From NCBI RefSeq assembly GCF_030010625.1, contig NZ_JASCXN010000026.1, forward strand, positions 1 through 64,000: a DNA stretch of 64,000 nucleotides, given 5' to 3'. A model generated the notes under the pieces. It searched no databases. It was not told where the DNA came from and worked only from the letters and a program-made list of their open reading frames with translations. This DNA comes from Streptomyces sp. CC208A. Its GTDB lineage: Bacteria; Actinomycetota; Actinomycetes; Streptomycetales; Streptomycetaceae. Both the position numbers and the translations under genes were made by a program. Below are positions 37,711-46,567 of this stretch, piece by piece (positions within the stretch are counted from its first letter, which is position 1; each line of letters starts with the position of its first letter).

Positions 37711-39696
37711 ATGGAGCGAAGCCGTGGCCGGAGGGCGAAGGCACTCGCGGCGCCCCCCGCGTGGTTGACCGCCGGGCTCCGGCCCGCGCCCGTGCCCGTC
37801 CCCTGGCCCGCCGTCGCCCGCGCGGCCCTCGCCCTCTCCGCGCCCCTCGCCGTGGGGCTCGCGGCGGGCCGCCCCGCCGAGGGCGCGCTCGTCTCGATGG
37901 GCGCGCTCTCGGGTGTCATCGGGGACACGGCCGACGCGTACCGGATGCGGGTCTTCAACATCGCCGTCCCGCAGCTCTTCGGCGCCCTCGGCGTCACGCT
38001 CGGGACGCTCGTCTTCGGGCACGGCTGGCTCGCGGTCGCGACGCTGACGCTCGTGGCGCTCGCCTCCGGGATGATCTCCTCGATCGGCGCGGTCGCCTCC
38101 GCCTCGGGGCTGCTGCTCCTGCTCAACGCGGTCATCGGCGCGGGCCTCCCCCTGCCCGACCCGTGGTGGAAGGCGCCGCTCCTGCTGTTCCTCGGCGGTC
38201 TCGTCGTCCTGGTGCTCACGCTCCTCGGCTGGCCGCTGCGCCGCGCCGCGCCCGAGCGGGCCGCGGTGGCGGCCACGTACCGTACGGTCGCCGAGCTGTA
38301 CGAGGCCGCGGGCACCGACGCGTACCAGGAGAAGCGGCACGCGGTCACCGCCTCCCTCAACCAGGCGTACGACCTGATCCTGGCCCGCCGCGCCCGCGAG
38401 CACGGGCGCACCTCCTCGCTGGCCCGGCTGCTCGCCCAGCTCAACGTGCTCGTCCCGCTCCTGGAGGCCGCGCCCGCCGCCGACCTGCGGGCGCGGGCGT
38501 ACGGGCCGCTGCCGCCGGCCGTCGCCGCGACCGTCCGCGCGCTCGCCGACTCCGTCGAGACCGGCCGCACCGAGCAGCCCGAGCTCGTACTCCCTCCGGC
38601 GGTCCGGCCCTCGGAGAAGGCCGTCGCGCACGCCCTCCGGCACGCCGCCACCGTCGTCCACGAGGCCGAGCCCGACCCTCCCCCGAGGTCTTCGACCAGG
38701 GGGCACCCCCACGTCGACGACCGGCTCGGCCGCCCCGCCGCCCTCACCGTCCGGGTCCGCCGCGCCGCCCGCACGATGCTGCTCTCCGCGCCGGCCTGGC
38801 GGTACGGGCTCCGTCTCGCGCTCTGCATCGGGCTCGCGCAGGTCTTCGTCTCGCTGATCCCGGTGCCCCGCTCGTACTGGGTGGCGCTCACCGTCACCTT
38901 CGTGATGAAGCCCGACTTCGGCTCGGTCTTCTCGCGCGCGGTGCTGCGTGCCGTCGGCACCTGCCTGGGTCTGGTCTCCGCGGCGCTGGTGCTCGCCGAG
39001 GTGCCGCGCGGCTGGTGGGACGTGCCGGTGATGGCGGTGCTCGCCGCGCTCGTCCCGGCCTTCTCCGCGAAGGGGTACGCCTTCCAGACCGCCGCCGTCA
39101 CGCCGGTCGTCCTGCTGCTCTCCGACGCCCTCAACCAGCAGGGTTTCGACCTCGTCCTGCCCCGCCTGTACGACTCGCTCATCGGCTGCGCCATCGCGCT
39201 GGTCGCCGGGTACCTGCTGTGGCCGGAGTCCTGGCACAGCCGGATCGGGGACCGGCTCGCCGACGCGGTCGCGGACGCCGCCGCGTACGTCGACCGCGCC
39301 TTCGCCCCCGAGGCGGGGGCGGGCCGGGCGCGGGCGCGCCGCAAGCTGTACCGGGACCTGTCGGCGGTCCGCTCCGAGTTCCAGCGGGCCCTCACCGAGC
39401 CGCCGCCCGCCGGTACCCGCGCCGCCGCCTGGTGGCCGCTCGCCATCGCCGTCGAGCGGATCGTGGACGCCACCACCGCCGCCCGCATCCGCGTCGCGCA
39501 CGGCGCCCCTCCGCCGGACCCGGCGGAGGTGACGGCGGTGGCGCGGGAGTTGAGGGAGCTCGCCGAGGGGCTGCGTGCCACCGACACCCTCGTCGCGGTC
39601 CGCGCCGAGCTGCCCGGCGACGACGACGGCGTCCTCGCCCCGCTCCGTCAGGAGGTGCGCGCGGCCCGCGCCATCGCCGGTCCCGAGCTGCGGTAA
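37711..39696 (+). CDS. FUSC-family inner-membrane protein (aromatic acid exporter-like)
   Basis: A 661-residue membrane protein with the duplicated FUSC layout: about six helices at residues 25-175, a central cytosolic domain (176-360), then a second set (ARTMLLSAPAWRYGLRLALCIGLAQVFVSLIPVPRSYWVALTVTFVMKPDFGSVFSRAVLR) to about 510 and a cytosolic tail. The signature SYWVALTVTFVMKPDFGSVFSR is clear. The family includes AaeB/YccS-type exporters; the substrate is unknown. ATG 37711 begins the protein; no strong ribosome-binding site. Confidence 0.82.
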   Translation: MERSRGRRAKALAAPPAWLTAGLRPAPVPVPWPAVARAALALSAPLAVGLAAGRPAEGALVSMGALSGVIGDTADAYRMRVFNIAVPQLFGALGVTLGTLVFGHGWLAVATLTLVALASGMISSIGAVASASGLLLLLNAVIGAGLPLPDPWWKAPLLLFLGGLVVLVLTLLGWPLRRAAPERAAVAATYRTVAELYEAAGTDAYQEKRHAVTASLNQAYDLILARRAREHGRTSSLARLLAQLNVLVPLLEAAPAADLRARAYGPLPPAVAATVRALADSVETGRTEQPELVLPPAVRPSEKAVAHALRHAATVVHEAEPDPPPRSSTRGHPHVDDRLGRPAALTVRVRRAARTMLLSAPAWRYGLRLALCIGLAQVFVSLIPVPRSYWVALTVTFVMKPDFGSVFSRAVLRAVGTCLGLVSAALVLAEVPRGWWDVPVMAVLAALVPAFSAKGYAFQTAAVTPVVLLLSDALNQQGFDLVLPRLYDSLIGCAIALVAGYLLWPESWHSRIGDRLADAVADAAAYVDRAFAPEAGAGRARARRKLYRDLSAVRSEFQRALTEPPPAGTRAAAWWPLAIAVERIVDATTAARIRVAHGAPPPDPAEVTAVARELRELAEGLRATDTLVAVRAELPGDDDGVLAPLRQEVRAARAIAGPELR

Positions 39697-39968
39697 ACCC
39701 GTTCTGAGCCGATACGCCGGGCGCGGGGAGAAACTTACCGGCGGTCACGGAAGCGAACCCTCCTACCACCGTTACCGGATCCCACCCGGGCGACTACGAT
39801 GCGCTCGACCGCCCCCGCCGTGATCAGGGCCCCCACCCCTGCCCGCGTCCGATCCGGGGCGGCCGACCGGCTCGCCGAGCGGGCCACTTCGCCCTGCCCA
39901 CCCAGCCCCCTCCCTCCCTCCGCCGTCCGGAACCCCCCACCCGCTCCCAGGACTCCGAGGACACCGTC
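39697..39968. other. promoter region of the APC permease gene
   Basis: 272 bp with no gene I can support; pyrimidine-rich near the end (CCCACCCAGCCCC, CCTCCCTCCC). A TACGAT at about 39793 could be a -10 box. GGAC/GAGGACACC before the ATG gives a weak ribosome-binding site. Confidence 0.3.
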
Positions 39969-41441
39969 ATGCGCACGACCACCAGCAGAGGGCTCCAGCC
40001 CAATGTCCTCGGCACCTTCGACACGATCGTGATGGCCGTCGCCGGCAGCGCCCCCGCGTACTCGCTCGCCGCGACCACCGCCGTGCTCTTCGGCGCCGTC
40101 GGGCTCGCCGGGCCCGCCGCGCTGCTCTACTGCGCGATACCCATGCTCGGCATCGTCCTCGCCTACGCCCGGCTCGGCCGGATCGACGTCAACGCGGGCG
40201 CCGGCTACTCGTGGGTGGGCCGCACCCTCCACCCCTTCCTCGGTTTCCTCTCCGGCTGGGCGCTCGTCTTCTCCGCCACCGTCTTCATGGTCGCGGGCTC
40301 GCTGCCCGCCGGGGCCCTCACCCTCGCCCTCTTCGACGAGGGCCTGGCCGCCTCGACGCCGCTCGCCGCGGCCGTCGGCGCCTGCTGGTTCCTGCTGATG
40401 CTCGGCGTGGTCCTGGGCGGCATCCGGCTCACCGTACGGGCCCAACTCCTCATGTCCGGCGTGGAGATGGCGATCCTGCTGGCCTTCGTGCTCGCGGCGG
40501 TCGCGCACCGGGGGCGGGCGGTCGCCTTCGACTGGTCCTGGTTCGGCTTCGGTCACTTCCACGGGCCCGAGGGCTTCGCCGCGGGCGCGCTGATCGCCGC
40601 CTTCTACTACTGGGGCTGGGACGTCACCAGCAACCTCAGCGAGGAGACCCGGAACAGCAAGCGCACGGCCGGGTTCGCCGCGCTGGTCGGCGTCGGCTCC
40701 GTCTTCCTCCTCTTCGAGGTCTTCACGGTCGCGGTGAACGTGCTGCTGCCCGCCGACCGGATCCTGGACGCCGGCCCGAACGTGCTCGCCGTCCTCGGCC
40801 AGGAGATCTGGCCCGGCGTCGGCGGGAAGCTGCTCGTCGTCGCGGTGCTCCTGTCCACGGTCGCGACCCTGGAGACCACCCTGCTCCAGGTGACCCGTTC
40901 GCTCTTCGCGATGGGCCGCGACCGGACCCTGCCCGCCTCCCTCGGCCTCGTCCACCGCCGCTGGAACACGCCGTGGGTCGCGGTCGCGGCCGTCGGCGTC
41001 GCCGCGCTCGTCCTCTTCGGCGCCGCGGCCGCCGCGGGCAGCGTCCAGCGGATCCTGCGGGACGCGGTCGCCGCGATCGGCCTCCAGATCGCCTTCTACT
41101 ACGGCCTGGCCGGCATCGCCGCCGTCGTCGCCTACAAAACCCTGCTGCTGCGGTCACTGAAGAACTTCCTGCTCGGCGGGGTGTGGCCGCTGTTCGGCTC
41201 CGCGTTCATGCTGTGGGCCTTCGTCGAGTCGCTCGGCGAACTGTCCACCACCGCCCTCGCCATCGGTCTCGGCGGACTCGCCCTGGGCCTCGTCCCGATG
41301 ACGGTGTACCGGCTCAAGGGCAGCGGCTACTACCGCCCCGCCCGCCTGGACGCGGCCCGCGCGCTCGCCGCGGCGGGCGAGTCGGCGCCGACGGTCCCAG
41401 CCGCCCGCGCACGGGACAAGAGCTACGCCACGGACTTCTGA
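39969..41441 (+). CDS. APC-family amino-acid/polyamine permease
   Basis: A 490-residue, twelve-span APC superfamily transporter. Typical parts: VLGTFDTIVMAVAGSAPAYSLAATTAVLFGAVGLAGP at TM1-2, AYARLGRIDVNAGAGYSWVGRTLHPFLGFLSGW at TM3, FYYWGWDVTSNLSEETRNSKRTAG at TM6-7, and TRSLFAMGRDRTLPASLGLVHRRWNTPWVAV. The TSNLSEE/ NAGAGYSW features are found in basic or branched amino-acid and amine transporters. Substrate unknown. The tail (about 455-490) is hydrophilic. Confidence 0.85.
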   Translation: MRTTTSRGLQPNVLGTFDTIVMAVAGSAPAYSLAATTAVLFGAVGLAGPAALLYCAIPMLGIVLAYARLGRIDVNAGAGYSWVGRTLHPFLGFLSGWALVFSATVFMVAGSLPAGALTLALFDEGLAASTPLAAAVGACWFLLMLGVVLGGIRLTVRAQLLMSGVEMAILLAFVLAAVAHRGRAVAFDWSWFGFGHFHGPEGFAAGALIAAFYYWGWDVTSNLSEETRNSKRTAGFAALVGVGSVFLLFEVFTVAVNVLLPADRILDAGPNVLAVLGQEIWPGVGGKLLVVAVLLSTVATLETTLLQVTRSLFAMGRDRTLPASLGLVHRRWNTPWVAVAAVGVAALVLFGAAAAAGSVQRILRDAVAAIGLQIAFYYGLAGIAAVVAYKTLLLRSLKNFLLGGVWPLFGSAFMLWAFVESLGELSTTALAIGLGGLALGLVPMTVYRLKGSGYYRPARLDAARALAAAGESAPTVPAARARDKSYATDF

Positions 41442-41484
41442 CCCCCATTGAGCGACTGAACGATTTCCACCGAAGGAGGTCCCC

Positions 41485-42474
41485 ATGGGCGTACGCCGAC
41501 GCGCCCTCAGGCGGTCCCGCGCGGAGCGGTTCACGCCCGACTTCGACCCGGACTTCGGTGACCGCGCGCTGACGGAGGCCCGCCACGACATCGTGATCGG
41601 CCGCTGGCAGGGCGTACGGGACCTGCTCGCCGCGACCGGTGACGACTGGGCCCGCCGCACCCACCGGATCCGGCTGCTCTCGCACGCCGCCGCGGGCAGC
41701 TCGACCGTCGAGACCTGGCGGGCCGCCGAGCCCGACAGTCCGGACGCGGCCGTGCTGCGGGCGGCGACGGAGGTGGTACGGGTCTTCGACGCGGCCATCG
41801 CCGCGGGCCGGGGCGCGGCCGTCGACCGGGCCCGCGTCGACGCCGCCGTCGACGCCTGCCGGGGCGCGGCGGAGGCGGCGCCCGCCGACCCGATGCCGTG
41901 GGTGTCGCTGCTCTCGGTGGCCCGGCTGTACGAGGGCGGGGTGCCGCGTCGCGAACTGCGCTACTGGTTCGACGAGTTGCGGCGCCGCGACCCGTACAAC
42001 ACCGAAGGGCACGTGCAGGTCCTGCGCTACCTCTCGGCGCGCTGGCACGGCACCCACGGCTCCATGTACGACTTCGCGCGCGACGCGGCGGGGGTGGCGC
42101 CGCCCGGTTCGGCGCTTCCGGTCCTGGTGCAGGTGGCGCGGGTGGAGGAGTACCGCTACATCGCGGACGGGGCGCTGGGCCGCGGCCCGGTGCGCGGTTT
42201 CGACCAGCACTGGAAGCACGAGCTGGCGGTGACCGAGCTGCGGCGCACGTACGAGCGCTGGATCGGCGGCCGCGACCGCTCCCGTCCGGTCGTCCCGGAA
42301 GAGGTCGGCGACCTCAACTTCCTCGCACACGCGGCCTGTTACGCGGGCCAGGTGGAGCTGGCGCGGGAGCTGATGGGGCTGCTCGGGACGCGGGCGGCGT
42401 GGGTGCCGTGGGCGTACACGGGCGACCCGGCGGAGCAGTTCACCCGCTTCCGGGAGGGCCTGGGGACCGGCTGA
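41485..42474 (+). CDS. conserved hypothetical protein, TPR-like
   Basis: A 329-residue soluble, helical protein I cannot assign to a characterised family. It opens with basic residues and FTPDFDPDFGDRALTEARHDIVIGRWQGVRDLLAATGDDWARRTHRI; later PMPWVSLLSVARLYEGGVPRRELRYWFDELRRRDPYNTEGHVQVLRYLSARWHGTHGSMYDFAR suggests a tetratricopeptide-like array. AAGGAGG lies at ideal distance from ATG 41485. It follows the permease by 43 bp and converges on phoX. Confidence 0.7.
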   Translation: MGVRRRALRRSRAERFTPDFDPDFGDRALTEARHDIVIGRWQGVRDLLAATGDDWARRTHRIRLLSHAAAGSSTVETWRAAEPDSPDAAVLRAATEVVRVFDAAIAAGRGAAVDRARVDAAVDACRGAAEAAPADPMPWVSLLSVARLYEGGVPRRELRYWFDELRRRDPYNTEGHVQVLRYLSARWHGTHGSMYDFARDAAGVAPPGSALPVLVQVARVEEYRYIADGALGRGPVRGFDQHWKHELAVTELRRTYERWIGGRDRSRPVVPEEVGDLNFLAHAACYAGQVELARELMGLLGTRAAWVPWAYTGDPAEQFTRFREGLGTG

Positions 42475-42504
42475 CGGGCCCTCCCGGAGCGGGTGTCAGG
42501 CGTC

Positions 42505-44583
42505 TCAGACGCCGATGTCGCGGCCGTCGACCCGCCAGACGGCGACGACGGACGGGCGGACGATCTTCCCGGGGCCGTCGGGCCAGGCGGAGGCCGGGTT
42601 CTCGACGGAGGCGCCGTCGATCTCGCCCGGGTGCTGCACGGCGACGAGGACGCGGCGGTCCTGGATGATCGGGCCGCAGGTCTCGGCGCCGCGCGGCACG
42701 GTCAGGAACTGCTTCAGCTCACCGCGGCGCTCGCCGTGGGTGGCGACGCCGAAGAGGCCGTCGTGCGAGCCGAGGGCGTTGCCGTCGGTGGAGATCCACA
42801 GGTTGCCGTGCGGGTCGAAGGCCACGTTGTCCGGGCAGGAGATCGGGGAGACCTTGTCCTTCGGGTAGCCGGCGAAGTAGGTGGCCGGGTCCTCCGGGTC
42901 GCCCGCGACGAGGAAGAGCCGCCAGGCGAAGCCGTCGGAGGTCGGGTCGTCCCAGTGCTCGGCGAGCTCCAGGACCTGCCCGTGCTTGTTCTTGTTCCGC
43001 GGGTTGGCCTCGTCGACGCCCGGGTTGCCGTCCGTGCCGCGCCTGGAGTTGTTGGTGAGGGCGACGTAGACGCGGCCGGAGCGCGGCGAGGGCTCGACGT
43101 CCTCGGGGCGGTCCATCTTCGTCGCGCCGACCTTGTCACCGGCGAGGCGGGTGAAGACGAACACCTCCTCGGCGGTCATGCCGGGCACGTGCGAGACGGC
43201 GCCCTCCGGTCCGGCCGTGGCCAGCGGGATCCAGGTGCCGGAACCGTCGAACTCGCCGTCGTTCGGGAGCTTGCCGGTGCCGTCGATCTCGGCGGCCGGG
43301 GAGTCGCCGGTCAGCTTGGCGACGTACAGGGTGCCCTCGTCGAGGAGGGTGAGGTTGTGGGCGCGGGCCCGACGCGAGCCGCCCTTCATCATCCGCTTCG
43401 ACGACACGAACTTGTAGAAGTAGTCGAACCGCTCGTCGTCGCCCATGTAGACGACGGGCCGGCCGTCGGCGGTGAGCCGGGGCTGCGCCGCCTCGTGCTT
43501 GAACCGGCCGAGCGCGGTGCGCTTGCGGGGCGTGGAGTCGGGGTCGTACGGGTCGAGCTCGACGACCCAGCCGAAGCGGTGGGCCTCGTTCGGCTCCTGC
43601 GCGAGGTCGAAGCGCTTGTCGAACCGCTCCCACTTGCGCTCGGTGGCGCCGCCGCCGATGCCGTACCGCTTGTCGGTGGCGGAGGAGCCGTTGGCGAAGT
43701 ACTGGTTGAAGTTCTCCTCGCCGGACAGGATCGTGCCCCACGGGGTGGTGCCGCCGGCGCAGTTGTTGAGCGTGCCGAGGACGGTACGGCCCTTCGGGTC
43801 GGCGGAGGTCCGCACGAGGGCGTGCCCGGCGACGGGCCCGGTGAGCTCGAACGGGCTGGAGGTGTGGAGGCGCCGGTTGAGGTGGTGCCGGGTGACCGGG
43901 GTGAGCTTGCCGGTACGCCGCTCCTCCTGCACCACGACGACGGAGAGGCCGTGCGCGGCCCAGGCGACCTCGACCTGCTCGCGGGTCGGGTTCGCGTCGT
44001 CGTAGCCCCGGAACATCAGGAACTCGTCGGTGTACTCGTGGTTGGCGACGAGCACCTGCCGCCCCGGCTCCCCGCGCAGCGGGAGGAGGGAGAGGAAGTC
44101 GTTGTTGTACCCGAACTGCCCCGTCTGCGCCGCGGCGGTCTGGTTCTCCGGGTCGAAGGCGGGCGCGCCGCGGAGGATCGGCTCACCCCACCGGATGACG
44201 ACGTTCTGCGCGTACCCGGCGGGAACGGTGACCTGGTCGGCGGTGTTGGGCGCGACGGGCGAGAACCGGAGCCCCCGGGCCCCGTCGCCCTTGGGCGCGC
44301 GCCCGTGCCCGTGCCCGTGCCCGTTGCCGGGGTGCGCCTGCGCCTCCTGCGCTCCGCCGAGCACCAGCGAGCCCCCGGCGGCGGAGGCGACCGTCACGAC
44401 GGCGGCGGCACGGAGCGCGGACCGGCGGGACAGCACGCCGGCTATGACGTCGCCGACGTACTCGTTGTCGCTGGTGTTGGGCACCTCGTGGAAGCAGGCG
44501 TCACCGCAGCGGAACCGGCAGGTGAGGGCGGAACGCCCGCCGCCGTGCGGGTTGGTGCTGATCAGCGGCAGCAGTTTGCGCAC
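42505..44583 (-). CDS. phoX: PhoX-family (DUF839) Tat-exported alkaline phosphatase
   Basis: A 692-residue PhoX-type protein, Ca/Fe-dependent phosphomonoesterase in characterised members, acting outside the cell to release phosphate. A twin-arginine signal is at residues 52-83 (SRRSALRAAAVV to AQA), after an unusually long N-terminal lead with CRFRCGDACFHEVPNTS. Core motifs: YNNDFLSLLPL, LVANHEYTDEFLMF, HLNRRLHTSSPFELTGPVAGH, TLNNCAGGTTPWGTILSGEENFNQYF, FGWVVELDPYDPDSTPRKRTALGRFKHEAA and SCPDNVAFDPHGNLWISTDGN. The start is GTG 44583 with GGAGGAGG upstream. A candidate PHO box lies 107 bp upstream. Confidence 0.88.
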   Translation of the reverse strand: MRKLLPLISTNPHGGGRSALTCRFRCGDACFHEVPNTSDNEYVGDVIAGVLSRRSALRAAAVVTVASAAGGSLVLGGAQEAQAHPGNGHGHGHGRAPKGDGARGLRFSPVAPNTADQVTVPAGYAQNVVIRWGEPILRGAPAFDPENQTAAAQTGQFGYNNDFLSLLPLRGEPGRQVLVANHEYTDEFLMFRGYDDANPTREQVEVAWAAHGLSVVVVQEERRTGKLTPVTRHHLNRRLHTSSPFELTGPVAGHALVRTSADPKGRTVLGTLNNCAGGTTPWGTILSGEENFNQYFANGSSATDKRYGIGGGATERKWERFDKRFDLAQEPNEAHRFGWVVELDPYDPDSTPRKRTALGRFKHEAAQPRLTADGRPVVYMGDDERFDYFYKFVSSKRMMKGGSRRARAHNLTLLDEGTLYVAKLTGDSPAAEIDGTGKLPNDGEFDGSGTWIPLATAGPEGAVSHVPGMTAEEVFVFTRLAGDKVGATKMDRPEDVEPSPRSGRVYVALTNNSRRGTDGNPGVDEANPRNKNKHGQVLELAEHWDDPTSDGFAWRLFLVAGDPEDPATYFAGYPKDKVSPISCPDNVAFDPHGNLWISTDGNALGSHDGLFGVATHGERRGELKQFLTVPRGAETCGPIIQDRRVLVAVQHPGEIDGASVENPASAWPDGPGKIVRPSVVAVWRVDGRDIGV

Positions 44584-44689
44584 TGGGTCCTCCTCCGGCG
44601 CAGCACTGCGCCGCCGTGGTGTGCCGACAGGGTGTCGGGAATCCGTTCGGCCGTGACGGTATGTGCGCACATCTGCACGGGGACGGACA

Positions 44690-44711
44690 CGGAGTGAACG
44701 CCGGATGAATG
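44690..44711 (-). promoter_or_regulatory. candidate PHO box (PhoP binding)
   Basis: On the minus strand two adjacent 11-bp direct repeats read CATTCATCCGG and CGTTCACTCCG, close to the Streptomyces PHO-box unit GGTTCACCCGG. They face phoX and lie about 107 bp upstream of its GTG. Phosphate-starvation induction of phoX through PhoP fits the gene's role. Confidence 0.55.
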
Positions 44712-44833
44712 AGCGGCAACCGTGACCGACGGGGTCCCGGGAACCGGAGGACGTGGCCGCTAACCTTACGTGTCCGCCCTGGCCAGGGATGAAGGACGCA
44801 TACCGCATCCAACTCATGCGAAAGGGTTCGCCC

Positions 44834-46489
44834 ATGGGTATTCGGAGCTTGCTGCGCAAGGTATTCGGCCGCGACCGCGAAGAAGCCGAGACCCCCTCCG
44901 TCCCGTCCCAGTCCCGCGAACCCCACACCGCGGCCCCGGCATCCCAGACCCCGGAGACCGCCGCTTCGGAGGCCCCGGCCCCCGAAGCAGCCGCCCGGGA
45001 AGCCGCCGACGCCCTGGTGGCCGCCGCCTTCGACAACCCCCAGATCCCCAAGGCCCGCACGTCCGCGACGGTGGACGCGGAGGCGGACACGGCTGCCGCC
45101 GAGCCGGCGAAGGCCGAGGAGCCGACCGCGAGCGCGGACGCGGGTACACAGGCCACGGAGGCGGCTGCCGCCGAGGCGCCCGCGCCTGAGGCAGACACGG
45201 AGGCGGACGCGACGCCCGAAGCGGAGGCCGAGGCGCCCGCGCCTGAGGCGGACACGGAGGCGGACGCGGCACCTGAGGCGGACGCGGCGGTGGCTGCGCC
45301 CGAGGCGCAGGCGAAGGCCGAAGCGCCCGAGCCTGCTGCGGACACGGAGGCGGACGCGACGCCCGAAGCGGAGGCCGAGGTGTCCCCGGCGCCCGCCGAG
45401 GCGGAGCCGCAGGCGACCGCCGAAGCCGCGCCGAGCACCGAAACCGCCACCGGCGACGCCGAGCCGGAGGCGAAGGCCGAGGCCGACGCAGCTCCTGCAC
45501 CGACCACCGACGCCCCCGCCGGAGCGGAGCCCCAGACGGCGACCACCGAGGCGGAGCCGGCACCGACTGCCGAAACCGGCACCGCCGCCGAGGCCGAGCC
45601 GGAAGCCGAGGCGGCGGAGCCGCGGGCGGGCGCGGACGCCCCCACCGCCGCCGAGCCGACGCCGAGCGCCGAAACCGGCACCGCCGGCACGGCCGAGCCG
45701 GAGACCGACGCGGCGGAGCCGCAGGCGGGCGCCGCCCCGGAGTCGGAGCCGAGCGCCGAGGCCGAGGCGGCCACGCCTCAGCCCGTCGCCGCGCGGGCGG
45801 ACGGCGGCGACACCGTCACCGAGGCCCAGAAGCCGGCCGTGTCGCTCGCGCGGGTCAAGGCGGCGGCGCCGCAGCTCGCCGAGGCGTACAAGGCCGCGGG
45901 GGCGGTGCTGCGGAAGGCGGGGCTCGGCGGGGCCCGGGCTCGGGTGTATCTCGTCGTGGACCGGTCCGGGTCGATGCGCGGGTACTTCAAGGACGGGTCG
46001 GTGCAGCGCCTCGCCGAGCAGGCCGTCGCGCTCGCCGCGCACCTGGACGAGGAGGCGACGGTCACGACCGTGTTCTTCTCGACCGACGTCGACGGGGTCG
46101 TCGACCTCGCGCCCGCCGACCTCACCTCCACCCGCGTCGAGGAGATCAACGCCGGTCTCGGCCGCCTGGGGCGGACGAACTACCACCGGGCCGTCGAGGA
46201 GGTCCTCGCCCGCCACGAGAAGGCCGACCCGGACCGCCCGGCACTGGTGATCTTCCAGACGGACGGCGCTCCCGAGTCCCGTACCGCCGCCACCCAGGCC
46301 CTGGCCGAGGCGGCCGGCCGCCCGGTGCACTGGCGGTTCACGGCCTGGGGTGAGGAGGACGGCAAGGCCTTCGACTACCTGCGGAAGCTCACCGCGGACC
46401 GGACCGCGACGCACTTCGCGGGCCCGACGCCGGCCGAGACCCCGCACGCGGAGTTCTACCGGGGCGTCCTCGCGGGCCTGGACCTGTAG
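44834..46489 (+). CDS. VWA-domain protein with long A/E/P/T/D-rich region (TerF-like)
   Basis: A 551-residue cytosolic protein. A basic start (GIRSLLRKVFGRDREEAE) is followed by a low-complexity region to about residue 320, then a von Willebrand A domain (about 340-550): VYLVVDRSGSMRGYFKDGSVQRLAEQAVALAAHLDEEATVTTVFFSTDVDGVV. The MIDAS metal site is complete (DRSGS, the Thr/Asn in GRTNYHRAVEEV, and Asp in FQTDGAPES). The domain resembles the VWA/TerF-like family linked to tellurite-resistance and stress complexes; no ter genes are in the window. ATG 44834 is preferred; ATG 44816 is in frame. Confidence 0.8.
   Translation: MGIRSLLRKVFGRDREEAETPSVPSQSREPHTAAPASQTPETAASEAPAPEAAAREAADALVAAAFDNPQIPKARTSATVDAEADTAAAEPAKAEEPTASADAGTQATEAAAAEAPAPEADTEADATPEAEAEAPAPEADTEADAAPEADAAVAAPEAQAKAEAPEPAADTEADATPEAEAEVSPAPAEAEPQATAEAAPSTETATGDAEPEAKAEADAAPAPTTDAPAGAEPQTATTEAEPAPTAETGTAAEAEPEAEAAEPRAGADAPTAAEPTPSAETGTAGTAEPETDAAEPQAGAAPESEPSAEAEAATPQPVAARADGGDTVTEAQKPAVSLARVKAAAPQLAEAYKAAGAVLRKAGLGGARARVYLVVDRSGSMRGYFKDGSVQRLAEQAVALAAHLDEEATVTTVFFSTDVDGVVDLAPADLTSTRVEEINAGLGRLGRTNYHRAVEEVLARHEKADPDRPALVIFQTDGAPESRTAATQALAEAAGRPVHWRFTAWGEEDGKAFDYLRKLTADRTATHFAGPTPAETPHAEFYRGVLAGLDL
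45000..45790 (+). repeat. degenerate A/E/P/T/D-coding repeats
   Basis: Within the VWA gene, about 260 codons repeat themes such as EADATPEAEAEAPAPEADT (45200-45260, again 45240-45300 and 45345-45385) and AEPxPTAETGTA (about 45550 and 45660). GCGGACACGGAGGCGGACGC recurs at least three times. It encodes an acidic disordered linker and should vary in length between strains. Confidence 0.7.
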
Positions 46490-46567
46490 ATCGACGCCCC
46501 GCCGGCCACCCCGCCCCCTGCTTATTCGATGTGAGTGGATCTTCGGACGCCCGTTAGGATTTCGACC

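Noticed and set aside
36120..39587. A 1155-codon minus-strand open frame under the FUSC gene
   Set aside because: Composition is Arg/Ser/Thr/Ala-rich with no motifs; it is the shadow of the plus-strand FUSC and EEP genes.
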